DNA of 64,000 bases from Elusimicrobiota bacterium (lineage in GTDB: Bacteria > Elusimicrobiota > Elusimicrobia > FEN-1173): the NCBI GenBank assembly GCA_016706425.1, contig JADJJR010000001.1, positions 1,984,001-2,048,000 of the forward strand. Reading direction: 5' to 3'. The notes under the pieces were generated by a model. The model did not search any database. It saw only the letters and a program-made list of their open reading frames with translations, and was not told the origin of the DNA. This document shows positions 44,966 through 54,517 of this stretch, in pieces. The first letter of the stretch is position 1; every line of letters starts with the position of its first letter. Made by a program: the position numbers and the translations under genes.

Positions 44966-47900
44966 CTAGGGAAGTTCGCCCACCGGGACCCGCCGGCCAC
45001 TGCGCAGAAAGACCACTTCGAACCCGCAGGGTTCCCCCAGGGCGCGGCGCACGGCTTCCCGGTAGTCGTCGCCCTGCGTCGCGTAGGCCGCCGCCCGGGC
45101 CTCTTCCTCCCCGGGGGACAAGCGGTCGGTCTTGTAATCGACCACCCAGAGCCGGCCCGCCCGACGGCACAACAAATCGATGACCCCGCGCACCACCGTC
45201 CCTTCCCGGGCAAAAACGAAAGGGGCCTCGCGCGCCAGGATTTCCCCTTCGTTCAACAAGGTCGCGGTGTCGCCCCGCAAAAACCCATCCAAAATCCCTT
45301 CGGCTTCCCCGGCGATGACCGACCAATAGGCGTCGGGGTATTCCGCCCGCAGACGGCGCACCGCCCCGTCCACCCGGGAGGTCAGCTCCAGGGGCGCCAG
45401 AGGCCCCCGTTCCAACACCGCGTGGCACAACCGGCCCAACAGCGCCGCCTCCGCCGGGGTGGGCCCGCCCGGGCGCTCGCCGGAAAAATTCTTTGATGGG
45501 TCGTCCGCCGTCCGGCTGGACGGCGTCGCGAACAAAGCGGGCCCCCCGGCCCCGGGAGCGGCGCGGCGCTCCGACCAGGCGCGCCCGTGGGCGGCCGTCG
45601 CTTTTCGTCGCCCCGCGGGGGGGCGCGGCGGAACAGGGCGGGCGGCCGCGTCCCCCGGTTCGATCGCGCGCACCGGAATCACCAAACCGTCCTTCAGTTC
45701 CCAGCCCTTTTCCACCGGACGGGAAGCGCTCTTCAACATGTCCAGGAACGATCCCCGGGCGGGTTTTTCCTGGCCCACCAACACAACGTGCTCGCGGGCC
45801 CGGGTGGCGGCGACGTAAAAAAGGCGAATGGCCTCCCGTTCCTCCCGCTGGATTTCGTCGGCTTCCAAAAACGCCATGGCCGCGTCCGGACATTGCCGCT
45901 CGATGAACCGCCGCCCCACCTTGCCTTCGGACCAGTCGCGCCGCAGGGCCACGGGGCGACGGTCTCCGTTTTGGACCGACGCGGCGAGGTTCGGCAGGAG
46001 CACCACTTTGTATTCAAGCCCCTTGGCCTTGTGGATCGTGGACAGGCGCACGGCGTCGACCCGCTCCTCGCCCAGAGGGCTCTCCCCCTCCTCGACGCCC
46101 CGTCCGACGGCCTCCGACAAACGGCGGGCGAACGCCCCCAGGGTGTCCCCCCGGTCCCGGTGGGCTTCGGCGGCGAGGCGGCCCACCTTTAACAAATTGG
46201 CGACGCTCTGCTCGCCGTGATAGAACGCCGCCGCGGACGGCAACAACAACGTCTCCCCCAGGATCCGCGCGGCGGCCTCCGGCAGAGTGTCCCCCCGGGC
46301 GGCGGCCCGCAACCGGGCCAGGCGATCGTAAAAAACCCGCAGACGGTTCCGCGCGCCCTCCGGCAACCCGGGGGGAGGATCCCGACGAAAATCCAAGGCC
46401 CCCGCCGCCGCGAGCGCCATCAAATCGCGGTCCTCCAGAAGGACCAGGGGCGAACGCAACAAGCCGAGCATCGACACCCGGTCGCCCGGATCATCGATCA
46501 CGCGCAGCACGTTAAGGAAATCGATCACCTCGGGCGTGCGATAAAAATCCCGATCGCTTTCAACGAGGTAAGGCACGCGCGCCGCTTTGAGGGCCTCCAT
46601 ATAAACGGTCAGCGGAGAGGCCGATCGGAACAGGAGCGCCACGTCCCCCCAGCGCCAGAGCCGGCCTTCCCCCGGGGAACCGCAGTGGTCGGCGATCCAT
46701 CCGGCGATCCACCGGGCCTCCACCGCGCGCCTTTCCGCGGCGTCCCCCGTCCCACCCCGCACCAAAACCAACTCGACCGCGCCGTCGCCGCCTTCGGGCC
46801 GCGGCAACAGGGCGCGGTAGGGCGGCTGCAGGCCCGGGCTCTCCCGCATCAGGTCCTCGAACAACCGGTTCACCGGCTCGACGATTCCCGCGTGGGTTCG
46901 GAAACTCCGGCGCAAATCGCAACGCTCGCCCCCCTGCGACAGCACAAGGTCCACGAAAGCCTCGTACGCGCGAATGTCGGCCCCGCGAAAACGATAAATC
47001 GATTGTTTGGGATCGCCCACAATAAACAAGCGCCCCGGGGCGAGGACGACGTCGCGCCAGGCCCCCGCCTCGCCCTCGGGGCCCTCGGCCAACAGGAGCA
47101 GGGTTTCCCCTTGCAGGGGGTCGGTGTCCTGGAATTCATCAACGAGGAGGACGGCGAACCGCGCCTTGAGCTCCCGGCGCGCTTCCGGGTGGTGAATTAA
47201 AAGATCCCGGGCGCCCCGCAGCAAATCGTCGAAGCCCACCCACCCTTCGGCCCGGTACCGGGTCCGGCAGACGGCGACAAAGGGTTCCAAAAGGCGGCGC
47301 GCCCGCGCGAGCAGGGCCTCTCCGGCGGGGGAGACGGCGTTCGCGACCGCGCGGGCCTCTTGGTAAACGGCCTCCCCCGCGGGGTCCCATTCGGAAGGCC
47401 ACTTTTTGTCGTTTTCCGTCCACGGCGCGTCGGGGGGGACCGGACCGAGGGGGTCGCGCGCCGTCCTTTCCAAGGCACCCAACCGGTCCGCCAGACGCCC
47501 CAACGATTCAAGGATTTTTCCCCGCGCGGGCTTGGTCTGCCCTTGGGGGAGGCGCTCGACCGCTTCGCGGAGGCGGCTCAACCGGTCGACGGCCCAAGCT
47601 CCGTCGGCGGCCGGCGCCTCCCGAACAGCGGACTCCCGGGCCAGGGACTTCAAATCGGCCAGGGAAACGCGGGGCAAGACATCGTCCCAGTCCGCCGAGC
47701 CCGGCGCCCCGGACCCCAGTTCGGTCTCCAGCCAGCGGGCCCATTCGGCCTCGAAGACGCCGTCGAAGCCGGCGCCTTCGTCCACCCGCGCGCCGGGGTT
47801 CAGATTCGCCTCGACGGGGTACAGTTGCAGGAGCGTTTTGCAAAAGGAATGAATGGTGCCGATGGGGGCCCGGTCGAGATCGCGCAGGGCGTCGCGGGCG

Positions 47901-48253
47901 ACGCGCCGCAGACGATCATCGGTCGCACCGAAATCGTCCCGCGCTTCGCGCCGCCAGGCCTCCATCAGCGCGTGGCGTTCCGGCGGCAACGTCCGGCCAT
48001 CGAGGGCGGACAAAAGGTCCCCCAGGCGTTCGGCCAAACGCGCCTTGATTTCGCCGGCGGCCTTTTCGGTGAAGGTCAACGCCACCACGCGGGTGATCGA
48101 GAGGCCTTCCCGTTCCGGGCCCCCGGCCAGGAGGAGGAACAACAGACGGTCCGTGAGCAGGGTGGTCTTGCCCGTCCCCGCGCCCGCCTCGACGACGATG
48201 TTCACGTCGAGCCGTTTGCGCGCGCGCGCGCGCGTGTCGAGATCCGCGGTCAC
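44966..48253 (-). CDS. addA: UvrD/Rep-type helicase-nuclease, AddA/RecB-like
   Basis: The 1095-residue protein has Walker A EAGAGTGKTTLLTDRLL, Walker B LLVDEFQDTDPLQ, GDPKQSIYRFRGADIRAYE, STIHKAKGLEYKVVLLPNL and VAATRAREHVVLVG. It ends in a RecB-type nuclease with LWVVDYKTDRLSPGEE. With its partner it would process double-strand breaks for RecA loading. The GTG at 48253 overlaps the addB stop as GTGA and begins VTADLDTRARARKRL; a longer frame reaching 48469 lies inside addB and is rejected. Codons 7-12 contain a 17-base alternating GC tract (48218-48234). Confidence 0.93.
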   Translation of the reverse strand: MTADLDTRARARKRLDVNIVVEAGAGTGKTTLLTDRLLFLLLAGGPEREGLSITRVVALTFTEKAAGEIKARLAERLGDLLSALDGRTLPPERHALMEAWRREARDDFGATDDRLRRVARDALRDLDRAPIGTIHSFCKTLLQLYPVEANLNPGARVDEGAGFDGVFEAEWARWLETELGSGAPGSADWDDVLPRVSLADLKSLARESAVREAPAADGAWAVDRLSRLREAVERLPQGQTKPARGKILESLGRLADRLGALERTARDPLGPVPPDAPWTENDKKWPSEWDPAGEAVYQEARAVANAVSPAGEALLARARRLLEPFVAVCRTRYRAEGWVGFDDLLRGARDLLIHHPEARRELKARFAVLLVDEFQDTDPLQGETLLLLAEGPEGEAGAWRDVVLAPGRLFIVGDPKQSIYRFRGADIRAYEAFVDLVLSQGGERCDLRRSFRTHAGIVEPVNRLFEDLMRESPGLQPPYRALLPRPEGGDGAVELVLVRGGTGDAAERRAVEARWIAGWIADHCGSPGEGRLWRWGDVALLFRSASPLTVYMEALKAARVPYLVESDRDFYRTPEVIDFLNVLRVIDDPGDRVSMLGLLRSPLVLLEDRDLMALAAAGALDFRRDPPPGLPEGARNRLRVFYDRLARLRAAARGDTLPEAAARILGETLLLPSAAAFYHGEQSVANLLKVGRLAAEAHRDRGDTLGAFARRLSEAVGRGVEEGESPLGEERVDAVRLSTIHKAKGLEYKVVLLPNLAASVQNGDRRPVALRRDWSEGKVGRRFIERQCPDAAMAFLEADEIQREEREAIRLFYVAATRAREHVVLVGQEKPARGSFLDMLKSASRPVEKGWELKDGLVIPVRAIEPGDAAARPVPPRPPAGRRKATAAHGRAWSERRAAPGAGGPALFATPSSRTADDPSKNFSGERPGGPTPAEAALLGRLCHAVLERGPLAPLELTSRVDGAVRRLRAEYPDAYWSVIAGEAEGILDGFLRGDTATLLNEGEILAREAPFVFAREGTVVRGVIDLLCRRAGRLWVVDYKTDRLSPGEEEARAAAYATQGDDYREAVRRALGEPCGFEVVFLRSGRRVPVGELP

Positions 48254-51200
48254 AACGTCACCGCCGCCGGGGCCGGGAGGGTCTCGTCCGCGCGGGCGTC
48301 CCGGTCCCCGCGGGCGCGGCTCGCCGGGTGGGCCTTGCGGCACGCCCGCGCGAAATCGCAAAACCGGCAATGACGTTCGTCCCCCGCCCGGACGGGAAAC
48401 CGCCCCGCGGCGAGCAGCGCCACCTGCCGTCGCCGTTGGGCCCGAACCCGCTCGCTCAGCTCCACCCAAGACTCCCCCGTCATCTCATCCGTTTCGTTTT
48501 CCGACAACGCCTCGAGCCGGGCGCCGCCCCCCCGCGCGCCGGGCCCCCAGGGGGCCAGGGCGTCCACCAAATCCATGTACACCGGGATCTGATGGGCCCA
48601 GCCCTCCGCCACCGATTTACGCAACGAGGTCGCGCCGATTTTTGTTTTGTAATCGACCACCCGGTACGTCCGTTCGCGGGGGTTCCAGTCCACGCGGTCC
48701 AACCGCCCCGCCCAAGGGATCCCTTCCAGGGGGGTCGGGGGCAGGGTCCACTCCAAACGATCGGGGCGGAATCCCTCGGCGGCCAACCGCGCCAGGTCGC
48801 GTCGGACAAAAGCCTCCAGTTCCAGCGCGGTGCGCGCGCTCAGGGCGGACCACAGCCGCGGGTGGGGGCCCCCCGGGTCGGCCATAAAAGAGAAGACCCG
48901 GGCGGTCTCTTCGCGCATGCGCGCGACGACGGTCTCCGGTTCGGGACGGTCCTGCCCCAGGAACACGCCGTAAACGCGACAAAGGATTTCGTGCCGGGCG
49001 CGGCCCAAAAAACGGGGGTCGACGGATTCTCCGTCGAAGGCCGGGCGGGGGACGTTGATCCCCAGGACCTTGGCCAGGAAAAATTTAAAGGGGCAAAGGG
49101 CGTAGGTCTCCAGGGCGCTGGGGGAAAGGCCGCGCGCGCGCAAGCGGTCCAAATAGGCGGTCGGGGGTTGGACGTCGCCGTGAAAGGCGGCGGACGCGGC
49201 GGTCCCGAGGGCGCGGGCCCCGGCGAGCAAGACCGGCGCCCATTCCCGGGGGGGGCGCCGCTTTTCCAACACGTCGGCCAACCCCGCTTCGAGCGGGGTC
49301 AACGCCGACGACGGGACGGCGTTCCATTTCTCAAGGGGAGACCGAGGCAGCCGCTCGACGTCTTCGAATCCCCGTCCCGCGGCGCGAAGGAATTCCCGCA
49401 AATAGAGCGAGGGGGACCCCGTCCGTCCGTCCTCGGTCGACCGCGCGTACACCAAATACAGGCGCGAACGGGCGGACGCCAAGGCCGCGGTGAACAACAG
49501 CTTTTCCTCATCGTAACCTTCCATTTTGGGGAGGATCCAATACCCCCCGGGGTCCCGGAGGAGCCGCCGGGTTTCATCCCCCAGCAGGGGATCTTCCCGA
49601 ACGGAGCGGGGAAAGCCGCCCTCGTTCAATCCAATCAAAAACAAAACGTCAAAACTTTCCCCCCGCGCGTCCATGACGCCCCGCACCCGCACGCCGTCGG
49701 CGATGGAGGGCCCCGGTCGCCGTTCCCGGGCCAAGGCCCCGGCGAACGCATCGAGGAAATCCCGCAATCCCACCGGCGGAGAGATCCGATCCAGACGAGA
49801 CAGCCGCTCGCCGATTTCCCGCAACGCGTCGCGCGCCGGCTCCAAGGCGGCGTCCGAGGCGAGATGGGCATCGACGCGTTGCCGGGCCCACCCCGTCCAC
49901 TCGGACCAAGTCCGAGAATCCGGCCCAACGGCCCAAAGGTCCTCCAGCCGGCGGAGAGCGTCGGGCCGCGGGGCGGGCCCCAGGTCCGCCGGGAAATCGT
50001 CGTCCGCGGGCCCGACCCCGGGGGGGGCCAAGACGGGTCGCCCCGCGCGCGGGCTCGAACGTCGTAGATAATCGCGGACGGCGTCCTTTTCGACCGCCGT
50101 AAAGAAAGTGGAGGAAAAACACGGGGAGGAAAGGATGTCCAGCAACGCGTCCCGCGGGTCGGGCCGGTCCGGCAACCGCAAAAGGTCCAGCGCGAGACGG
50201 ATCGCCGGATGGCCCAACCAAGGGCCCCCGTCCGACAGCGAGAAGGGGATGGCGTTGTCGTTGAATATTTCGGAGACAAGCGCGCAGACGGGCTCGGTGG
50301 TCCGGGCCACCACCCCGATCCGCCCCCAGGACAAAAAGGGATCGGCGGACCGCAGGGACAGAATTTCCTTGGCGACCCGCCAAACCGCGTCGCGCTCCCC
50401 GGAGACGCTGATCACGCGGGCATCGGGGGCGCCTCCCGGCGCGGGCGGTCCCGGATCGAACAGCCGGGGCAAGACGTTCCGCGCCGGGCCCGGCACGTCG
50501 GCGGACAAGCGTCGGGCCTCCGCCCCGCCCACCCGCAGCTTCAAATCCAAGAACCGTTCGGCGAAGACCCATCCGGGGTGATCCTTGACGCTCGGGAAAA
50601 AAACCGTCACCGCCGCGGTTTTGGCGACGGCGGCAAAAAAGTCCGCCTGGGCCCCGTTCAAATCGTAGAACCCGTAGTAGAGGAATTCGGCGGTGTCCTC
50701 CAAAAGAGCCGGCTGTTCCTCCACGCACCGCGCCGCCCGACGGGCCAAATCCGCCGACGTGGCGATGTTCAATTCGGCCAGGCGGTCGCGGTAACGGTCC
50801 GCCAAATCCAACAGCCTCTGCAATTTGCCCTCGGCGGGGATTTCCAAATCGGCGAAATGTTCGCGGAAAGCGGCGGTATCGAGGCCGGCCTCCACCAGAT
50901 CCCTCAAGGTCGCGCGGTGCGCCCCCGCCAGGGCGCGGGCGCGTTCCGGAGGGAAGGCCCCTTCGGCCCGCAGCAAACCTTCCACCAATTTCTCATGGAA
51001 AAGCTCGTCGTTGACGATCGTGGGGAGGTCGCCCCCGGCCGCGCGGAGGATGTCCAACGCCAAGCCATGGAACGTCGCAAACCGAATGTTGAGGTAAGCG
51101 GCGCCCCGCTCCTGGGCGATCAAACGCTGGAGCCGTTCCGCCATGCGCTGGGAAGCCGTGACGACGGTGACGCGGCGCCCCGGGCCCGGGGGTTGACGGG

Positions 51201-51267
51201 CGAGGTGCTCGGTGAACGCGTCTTCGAGCGCGGGCTGAAAGGGCCCGCAGAGGAGAGAAAGAGGCAT
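48250..51267 (-). CDS. addB: AddB/RecC-like subunit with Fe-S-linked PD-(D/E)XK nuclease
   Basis: The 1005-residue protein begins MPLSLLCGPFQPALEDAF, where a canonical Walker A is absent, as in AddB-type inactive helicase domains. Mid-protein motifs include VLFLIGLNEGGFP and YVVYARSTEDGRTG-like segments. The C-terminal nuclease has LSPSALETYALCPFKFFLAKVLG, RVVDYKTKIG and the cysteines of a [4Fe-4S] staple (first in CPFKFF, then HCRFCDFARAC). It pairs with AddA, sharing a GTGA junction. No RecD is adjacent, supporting an AddAB rather than RecBCD system. Confidence 0.9.
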   Translation of the reverse strand: MPLSLLCGPFQPALEDAFTEHLARQPPGPGRRVTVVTASQRMAERLQRLIAQERGAAYLNIRFATFHGLALDILRAAGGDLPTIVNDELFHEKLVEGLLRAEGAFPPERARALAGAHRATLRDLVEAGLDTAAFREHFADLEIPAEGKLQRLLDLADRYRDRLAELNIATSADLARRAARCVEEQPALLEDTAEFLYYGFYDLNGAQADFFAAVAKTAAVTVFFPSVKDHPGWVFAERFLDLKLRVGGAEARRLSADVPGPARNVLPRLFDPGPPAPGGAPDARVISVSGERDAVWRVAKEILSLRSADPFLSWGRIGVVARTTEPVCALVSEIFNDNAIPFSLSDGGPWLGHPAIRLALDLLRLPDRPDPRDALLDILSSPCFSSTFFTAVEKDAVRDYLRRSSPRAGRPVLAPPGVGPADDDFPADLGPAPRPDALRRLEDLWAVGPDSRTWSEWTGWARQRVDAHLASDAALEPARDALREIGERLSRLDRISPPVGLRDFLDAFAGALARERRPGPSIADGVRVRGVMDARGESFDVLFLIGLNEGGFPRSVREDPLLGDETRRLLRDPGGYWILPKMEGYDEEKLLFTAALASARSRLYLVYARSTEDGRTGSPSLYLREFLRAAGRGFEDVERLPRSPLEKWNAVPSSALTPLEAGLADVLEKRRPPREWAPVLLAGARALGTAASAAFHGDVQPPTAYLDRLRARGLSPSALETYALCPFKFFLAKVLGINVPRPAFDGESVDPRFLGRARHEILCRVYGVFLGQDRPEPETVVARMREETARVFSFMADPGGPHPRLWSALSARTALELEAFVRRDLARLAAEGFRPDRLEWTLPPTPLEGIPWAGRLDRVDWNPRERTYRVVDYKTKIGATSLRKSVAEGWAHQIPVYMDLVDALAPWGPGARGGGARLEALSENETDEMTGESWVELSERVRAQRRRQVALLAAGRFPVRAGDERHCRFCDFARACRKAHPASRARGDRDARADETLPAPAAVTL

Positions 51268-51350
51268 GGTTAAAAAGGAATGGCCGGCGCCGCCCGTTAT
51301 TAAGATGGCTATCGCGGCCGTTTGAATGACAAAAGAGACTGTTAAAATCC

Positions 51351-51436
51351 TGCCCGGGGCGGGACTCGAACCCGCACGGGCCTTGCGGCCCTCAGGATTT
51401 TAAGTCCTGTGTGTCTGCCAGTTCCACCACCCGGGC
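51351..51436 (-). tRNA. tRNA-Leu (anticodon UAA)
   Basis: An 86-base class II tRNA without an encoded CCA. The acceptor stem is GCCCGGG/CCCGGGC with discriminator A. The anticodon arm CAGGA-CTTAAAA-TCCTG gives anticodon UAA. The variable arm GGGCCGCAAGGCCC is long, and the T-arm GCGGGTTCGAGTCCCGC is standard. It lies between the SNase-like gene and addB on the same strand. Confidence 0.95.
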
Positions 51437-51449
51437 CCTCTGGCGAAAG

Positions 51450-51932
51450 TTATTTCTTCAACGCCTCCCAAGGCGGCGTGGGGTTGTCGTCCGACCAGAG
51501 GCCGCGTTTGGCTTTGCGGGCTTTGAATTCCAGCTTTTCCAGCCGCCGATCATCGGGGGCGCCGCGCCGATCCCACCAGGCCAACCCTTCCTTCACAAGA
51601 CTTTCGCTGAGGGAATGACCCCGCAAGGTCTTCACGCGCCCCACCACGACGCCGTTTTTTCCGACGCTGACGACCTCCACCCGCACCGGTGTGCCGAAGA
51701 GCAATTCGTAGGTGTGCCGTTTGGCGAATTTAAAAAAAGGCTGGTGGGGGCGCGGGCACTGCGCGTCCGCCAGACGGACCCGAACGGATCGCCCGTCGAC
51801 CAGCAGGGTGATGGCGTCCCCGGAACTGATGGACTTCACCTGCCCCTCGAACGGCGGGGGGTTGGCCTCGGCCCGGGCGACGAAGCCGAGCGCCGCCAGC
51901 GAAACCCCCGCGACCCAAGGGCGAAGCCTCAT
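51450..51932 (-). CDS. Secreted SNase-like (thermonuclease fold) protein, catalytic residues doubtful
   Basis: The 160-residue protein has a signal peptide (VAGVSLAALGFVARAEA) and an SNase-like OB fold (GQVKSISSGDAITLLVDGRSVRVRLADAQCP, VVGRVKTLRGHSLSESLVKEGLAWW, ARKAKRGLW). In staphylococcal nuclease the segment after VRL usually reads G-I-D-A-P-E with the catalytic Glu. Here it is ADAQCPRPHQP, so that Glu appears missing, and the DRYGR segment is GKNGVVVGR. It may bind nucleic acid or protein without cutting. It starts on an ATG overlapping the trpB2 stop (ATGA). Confidence 0.75.
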   Translation of the reverse strand: MRLRPWVAGVSLAALGFVARAEANPPPFEGQVKSISSGDAITLLVDGRSVRVRLADAQCPRPHQPFFKFAKRHTYELLFGTPVRVEVVSVGKNGVVVGRVKTLRGHSLSESLVKEGLAWWDRRGAPDDRRLEKLEFKARKAKRGLWSDDNPTPPWEALKK

Positions 51933-53299
51933 GGACGGGCCGCCACGGCCGGCAACCCGGCCAGGGCCAGGGCCAACTCCGATTCGTTCACGTTTTCGTC
52001 CTGGAGAAGTCCCGCGTTGTAATCCATGTACGCTTGCATGTCGAAATGGCCGTGGCCGCAGAGGTTGAACAGGATGGCGCGGCTCTGACCTTCGGCCTTG
52101 CACCGGAGGGCCTCGTCGATGGCGCCTTTGACGGCGTGGTTGGCCTCCGGCGCGGGCAAAATGCCCTCCGCCCGGGCGAACTGGATTCCCGCCGCAAAAC
52201 AGGTGTTCTGATGGTACGCGACGGCCTCGATCAACCCCAGTTCTTTGCAGTGGGACACCAAGGGGGCCATGCCGTGGTAGCGCAAACCGCCGGCGTGAAA
52301 ACCCGGCGGGGTGAAGGCCGCGCCGAGCGTGTGCATTTTCGTCAAGGGCGTCAGCCGCGCCGTGTCGCCGTAATCGTAGGCGTAGGGACCGCGCGTCAGG
52401 CTGGGGCAGGCCGCGGGCTCCACCGCCACGACCCGAATTTTTTTTCCGCCGCGCAATTGGGCGCCGATGAACGGGAAGGCGATGCCGCCGAAATTGGATC
52501 CGCCGCCGGTGCACCCCACCACCACGTCCGGGTAATCGTTGGCCATCTCCATTTGCGCGATGGCTTCCACGCCGACCACGGTTTGGTGCAGGAGCACGTG
52601 GTTTAACACCGAACCGAGGGCGTAATGGGTGTCGTCCCGCTGGGCGGCGATTTCCACCGCTTCGGAAATGGCGATGCCCAGGCTGCCGGGGTGTTTGGGG
52701 TCCTTGGCGAGGATCGCCCGCCCCGCCGCGGTTTCGTTGGACGGGGACGCCACGCACCGGGCGCCGTAGGTTTCCATCAAAGCCCGGCGGTAGGGTTTCT
52801 GGTTGAACGACACGCGGACCATGAAAACCTGGACATCCAAACCGAAGAGGGCCCCCGCGAAGGCCATGGAGGAACCCCATTGGCCGGCCCCGGTTTCCGT
52901 GGTGATTCGTTTTGTGCCCGCCTCCTTGTTGTAAAAGGCCTGGGCGACCGCGGTGTTGGGCTTGTGACTGCCCGCCGGGCTCACGCCTTCGTATTTGTAG
53001 TAAAGGCGCGCGGGGGTCCCGAGGGCCTTCTCCAGGCGTCGCGCCCGAAAGAGGGGGCTCGGTCGCCATTGACGGTAGATGGCCCGCACGGGCTCCGGAA
53101 TTTCGATCTCGCGCTCGGTGGAGACCTCCTGCTGGATCAGCGCCATCGGAAAAAGCGGGGCCAAATCGGCCGGACCGACCGGTTGGTGCGTGCCCGGGTG
53201 GAGAACCGGCGGCGGCGGAGTCGGCAGGTCGGCCGCGAGGTTGTACCAAAACTTCGGCAATCGGCTTTCGTCCAAAAGGTATTTGACGGTGTTGGTCAT
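51929..53299 (-). CDS. trpB2: TrpB-like pyridoxal-phosphate enzyme, type 2 (TrpB2)
   Basis: The 456-residue protein belongs to the TrpB2 branch, with the long N-terminal extension (MTNTVKYLLDESRLPKFWYNLAADLP), RPSPLFRARRLEKALGTPARLYYKYEGVSPAGSHKPNTA containing the PLP lysine (GSHKPNTA), TETGAGQWGSS and the phosphate-binding GCTGGGSNFGG. TrpB2 enzymes condense indole with serine and may act as salvage or serine-dehydrating enzymes when no TrpA is linked. No other trp gene is nearby, which fits the salvage role. A GGGAGG site precedes the ATG at 53299. Confidence 0.94.
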   Translation of the reverse strand: MTNTVKYLLDESRLPKFWYNLAADLPTPPPPVLHPGTHQPVGPADLAPLFPMALIQQEVSTEREIEIPEPVRAIYRQWRPSPLFRARRLEKALGTPARLYYKYEGVSPAGSHKPNTAVAQAFYNKEAGTKRITTETGAGQWGSSMAFAGALFGLDVQVFMVRVSFNQKPYRRALMETYGARCVASPSNETAAGRAILAKDPKHPGSLGIAISEAVEIAAQRDDTHYALGSVLNHVLLHQTVVGVEAIAQMEMANDYPDVVVGCTGGGSNFGGIAFPFIGAQLRGGKKIRVVAVEPAACPSLTRGPYAYDYGDTARLTPLTKMHTLGAAFTPPGFHAGGLRYHGMAPLVSHCKELGLIEAVAYHQNTCFAAGIQFARAEGILPAPEANHAVKGAIDEALRCKAEGQSRAILFNLCGHGHFDMQAYMDYNAGLLQDENVNESELALALAGLPAVAARP

Positions 53300-53329
53300 C
53301 GAAAAACCCTCCCCGGAGATTAGACGGTT

Positions 53330-53356
53330 ATTCTACTACAGTCGGAGGGGCGTCAA
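53330..53356 (-). promoter_or_regulatory. Weak promoter upstream of trpB2
   Basis: TTGACG (53356-53351), a short 15-base spacer and TAGAAT (53335-53330) precede trpB2. The -35 box overlaps the end of the LOG-family gene. Spacing is suboptimal. Confidence 0.35.
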
Positions 53357-54453
53357 AACTCGTTCAGGGCGTTGATGAGGAGGCGCAAACGGCCGAAATT
53401 GAACCGGTTGAAAGGGAACACCATCCGAGGCAGTTCGCTCCACTCGCGCTCTTCCGGAAGGGGCCCCGAAATCGCGAAGGCGGCCCCGGGACGGACGATG
53501 TCCTTGAACGTACTGTTCAGTTTGGCGAGACGCGCCGCGTCGGGCGCCCGCTGGAGACGGATCACCATGCGGTCTTTCACATACCGCAAGGAATGGTAAT
53601 TGCTGTAAAAGTGGGTCACTTCCTCCACCGCTTTGTTCACGGAATCCGTCACGCAGAACAAATTCAAGTCTTCCTCGGAAATCTTTTTCTTCCCGAGCAG
53701 GTGTTTTTTCAGGTATTTGACCCAATCCGACCAATACGTTCCGCCGGGGGTGTCGACGAAGACGATCGGCATGGGATCGGCCTTGCCGGTCTGGACCAAC
53801 GTCAGGACCTCCATGCCTTCGTCGTAGGTGCCGAACCCGCCGGGGAACAACACGACGGCGCTCGTCTCCTTGATGAACATCAACTTGCGCGTGAAAAAGA
53901 ACCGGCAGTCGATGAACCGCTCGTCGCGGGCGACGAATTCGTTCGTCCCCTGTTCGTAGGGCAATCGAATGTTGATGCCGAAACTGTTTTCCGGCCCGGC
54001 GCCCTGGTTGCCCGCCTGCATGATGCCCGGCCCCGCCCCGGTGATGACCATGTAGCCTTTCTGGCTGATTTTCCGGGCGAAGGCGCGCGCCTGTTTGTAA
54101 TCCATTTCGGAGGGTTTCGTCCGGGCCGAACCGAAGATCGTGACCTTGCGTCGGTTCCGGTAGGGTTGAAAGACGCGAAACCCGTAGCGCAGTTCCCGCA
54201 CCGCGCGGCTTAAAATCTTTACATCCCCCCGGGCCAGTTGGGAGTGCTGGGTTTTGAGCGCGGTGACGATGATTTCCCGGACCAAATCGCTGATTTCTAT
54301 TTCGGACGCTTCGTTGGACTTCGCGCGTTCGACGAGCGCGTCGATTTGGCGTGTGATTTCCGGGTCCCAGGCGTCGAAGGACTCCGTGCGGGCGTCGTTC
54401 GGATAACGCGTCTCGTTGGCAAAGGGCTGGGAATTCGTGGGTTCCTGTTTCAT
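53353..54453 (-). CDS. LOG-family (TIGR00730-like) protein, long form
   Basis: The 366-residue protein contains the Rossmann-like LOG core: VTIFGSARTKPSEMDYKQARAFARKISQKGYMVITGAGPGIMQAGNQGA and the hallmark FPGGFGTYDEGMEVLTLVQTGK (PGGxGTxxE). LOG enzymes remove the ribose-phosphate from cytokinin-type or other nucleotides; many bacterial members hydrolyse AMP-like substrates. It has about 90 extra N-terminal residues and 100 extra C-terminal residues compared with the roughly 190-residue minimal LOG, like the larger PpnN-type relatives in general plan. The ATG at 54453 follows AAGGACGG. Confidence 0.9.
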   Translation of the reverse strand: MKQEPTNSQPFANETRYPNDARTESFDAWDPEITRQIDALVERAKSNEASEIEISDLVREIIVTALKTQHSQLARGDVKILSRAVRELRYGFRVFQPYRNRRKVTIFGSARTKPSEMDYKQARAFARKISQKGYMVITGAGPGIMQAGNQGAGPENSFGINIRLPYEQGTNEFVARDERFIDCRFFFTRKLMFIKETSAVVLFPGGFGTYDEGMEVLTLVQTGKADPMPIVFVDTPGGTYWSDWVKYLKKHLLGKKKISEEDLNLFCVTDSVNKAVEEVTHFYSNYHSLRYVKDRMVIRLQRAPDAARLAKLNSTFKDIVRPGAAFAISGPLPEEREWSELPRMVFPFNRFNFGRLRLLINALNEF

Positions 54454-54517
54454 GGTGTCCGTCCTTAAGTTGACCTTCGGTAATAGGATGCCGGGGAACC
54501 CGGTGTTTTTCAAGGGA

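Noticed and set aside
48254..48469. N-terminal extension of addA to 48469
   Set aside because: The extra residues are Gly/Pro/Arg-rich without homology and lie inside the addB nuclease domain. The GTGA junction at 48250-48253 gives a better start.
44966..51267. Phage-defence island around the helicase-nuclease pair
   Set aside because: The two genes fit housekeeping AddAB recombination, with helicase motifs, RecB nuclease and Fe-S staple. The neighbours are tRNA-Leu and metabolic genes, not defence genes.
53353..54453. Lysine decarboxylase annotation for the LOG-family gene
   Set aside because: The PGGxGTxxE motif defines the LOG phosphoribohydrolase family; the lysine decarboxylase label is a historical mis-annotation.
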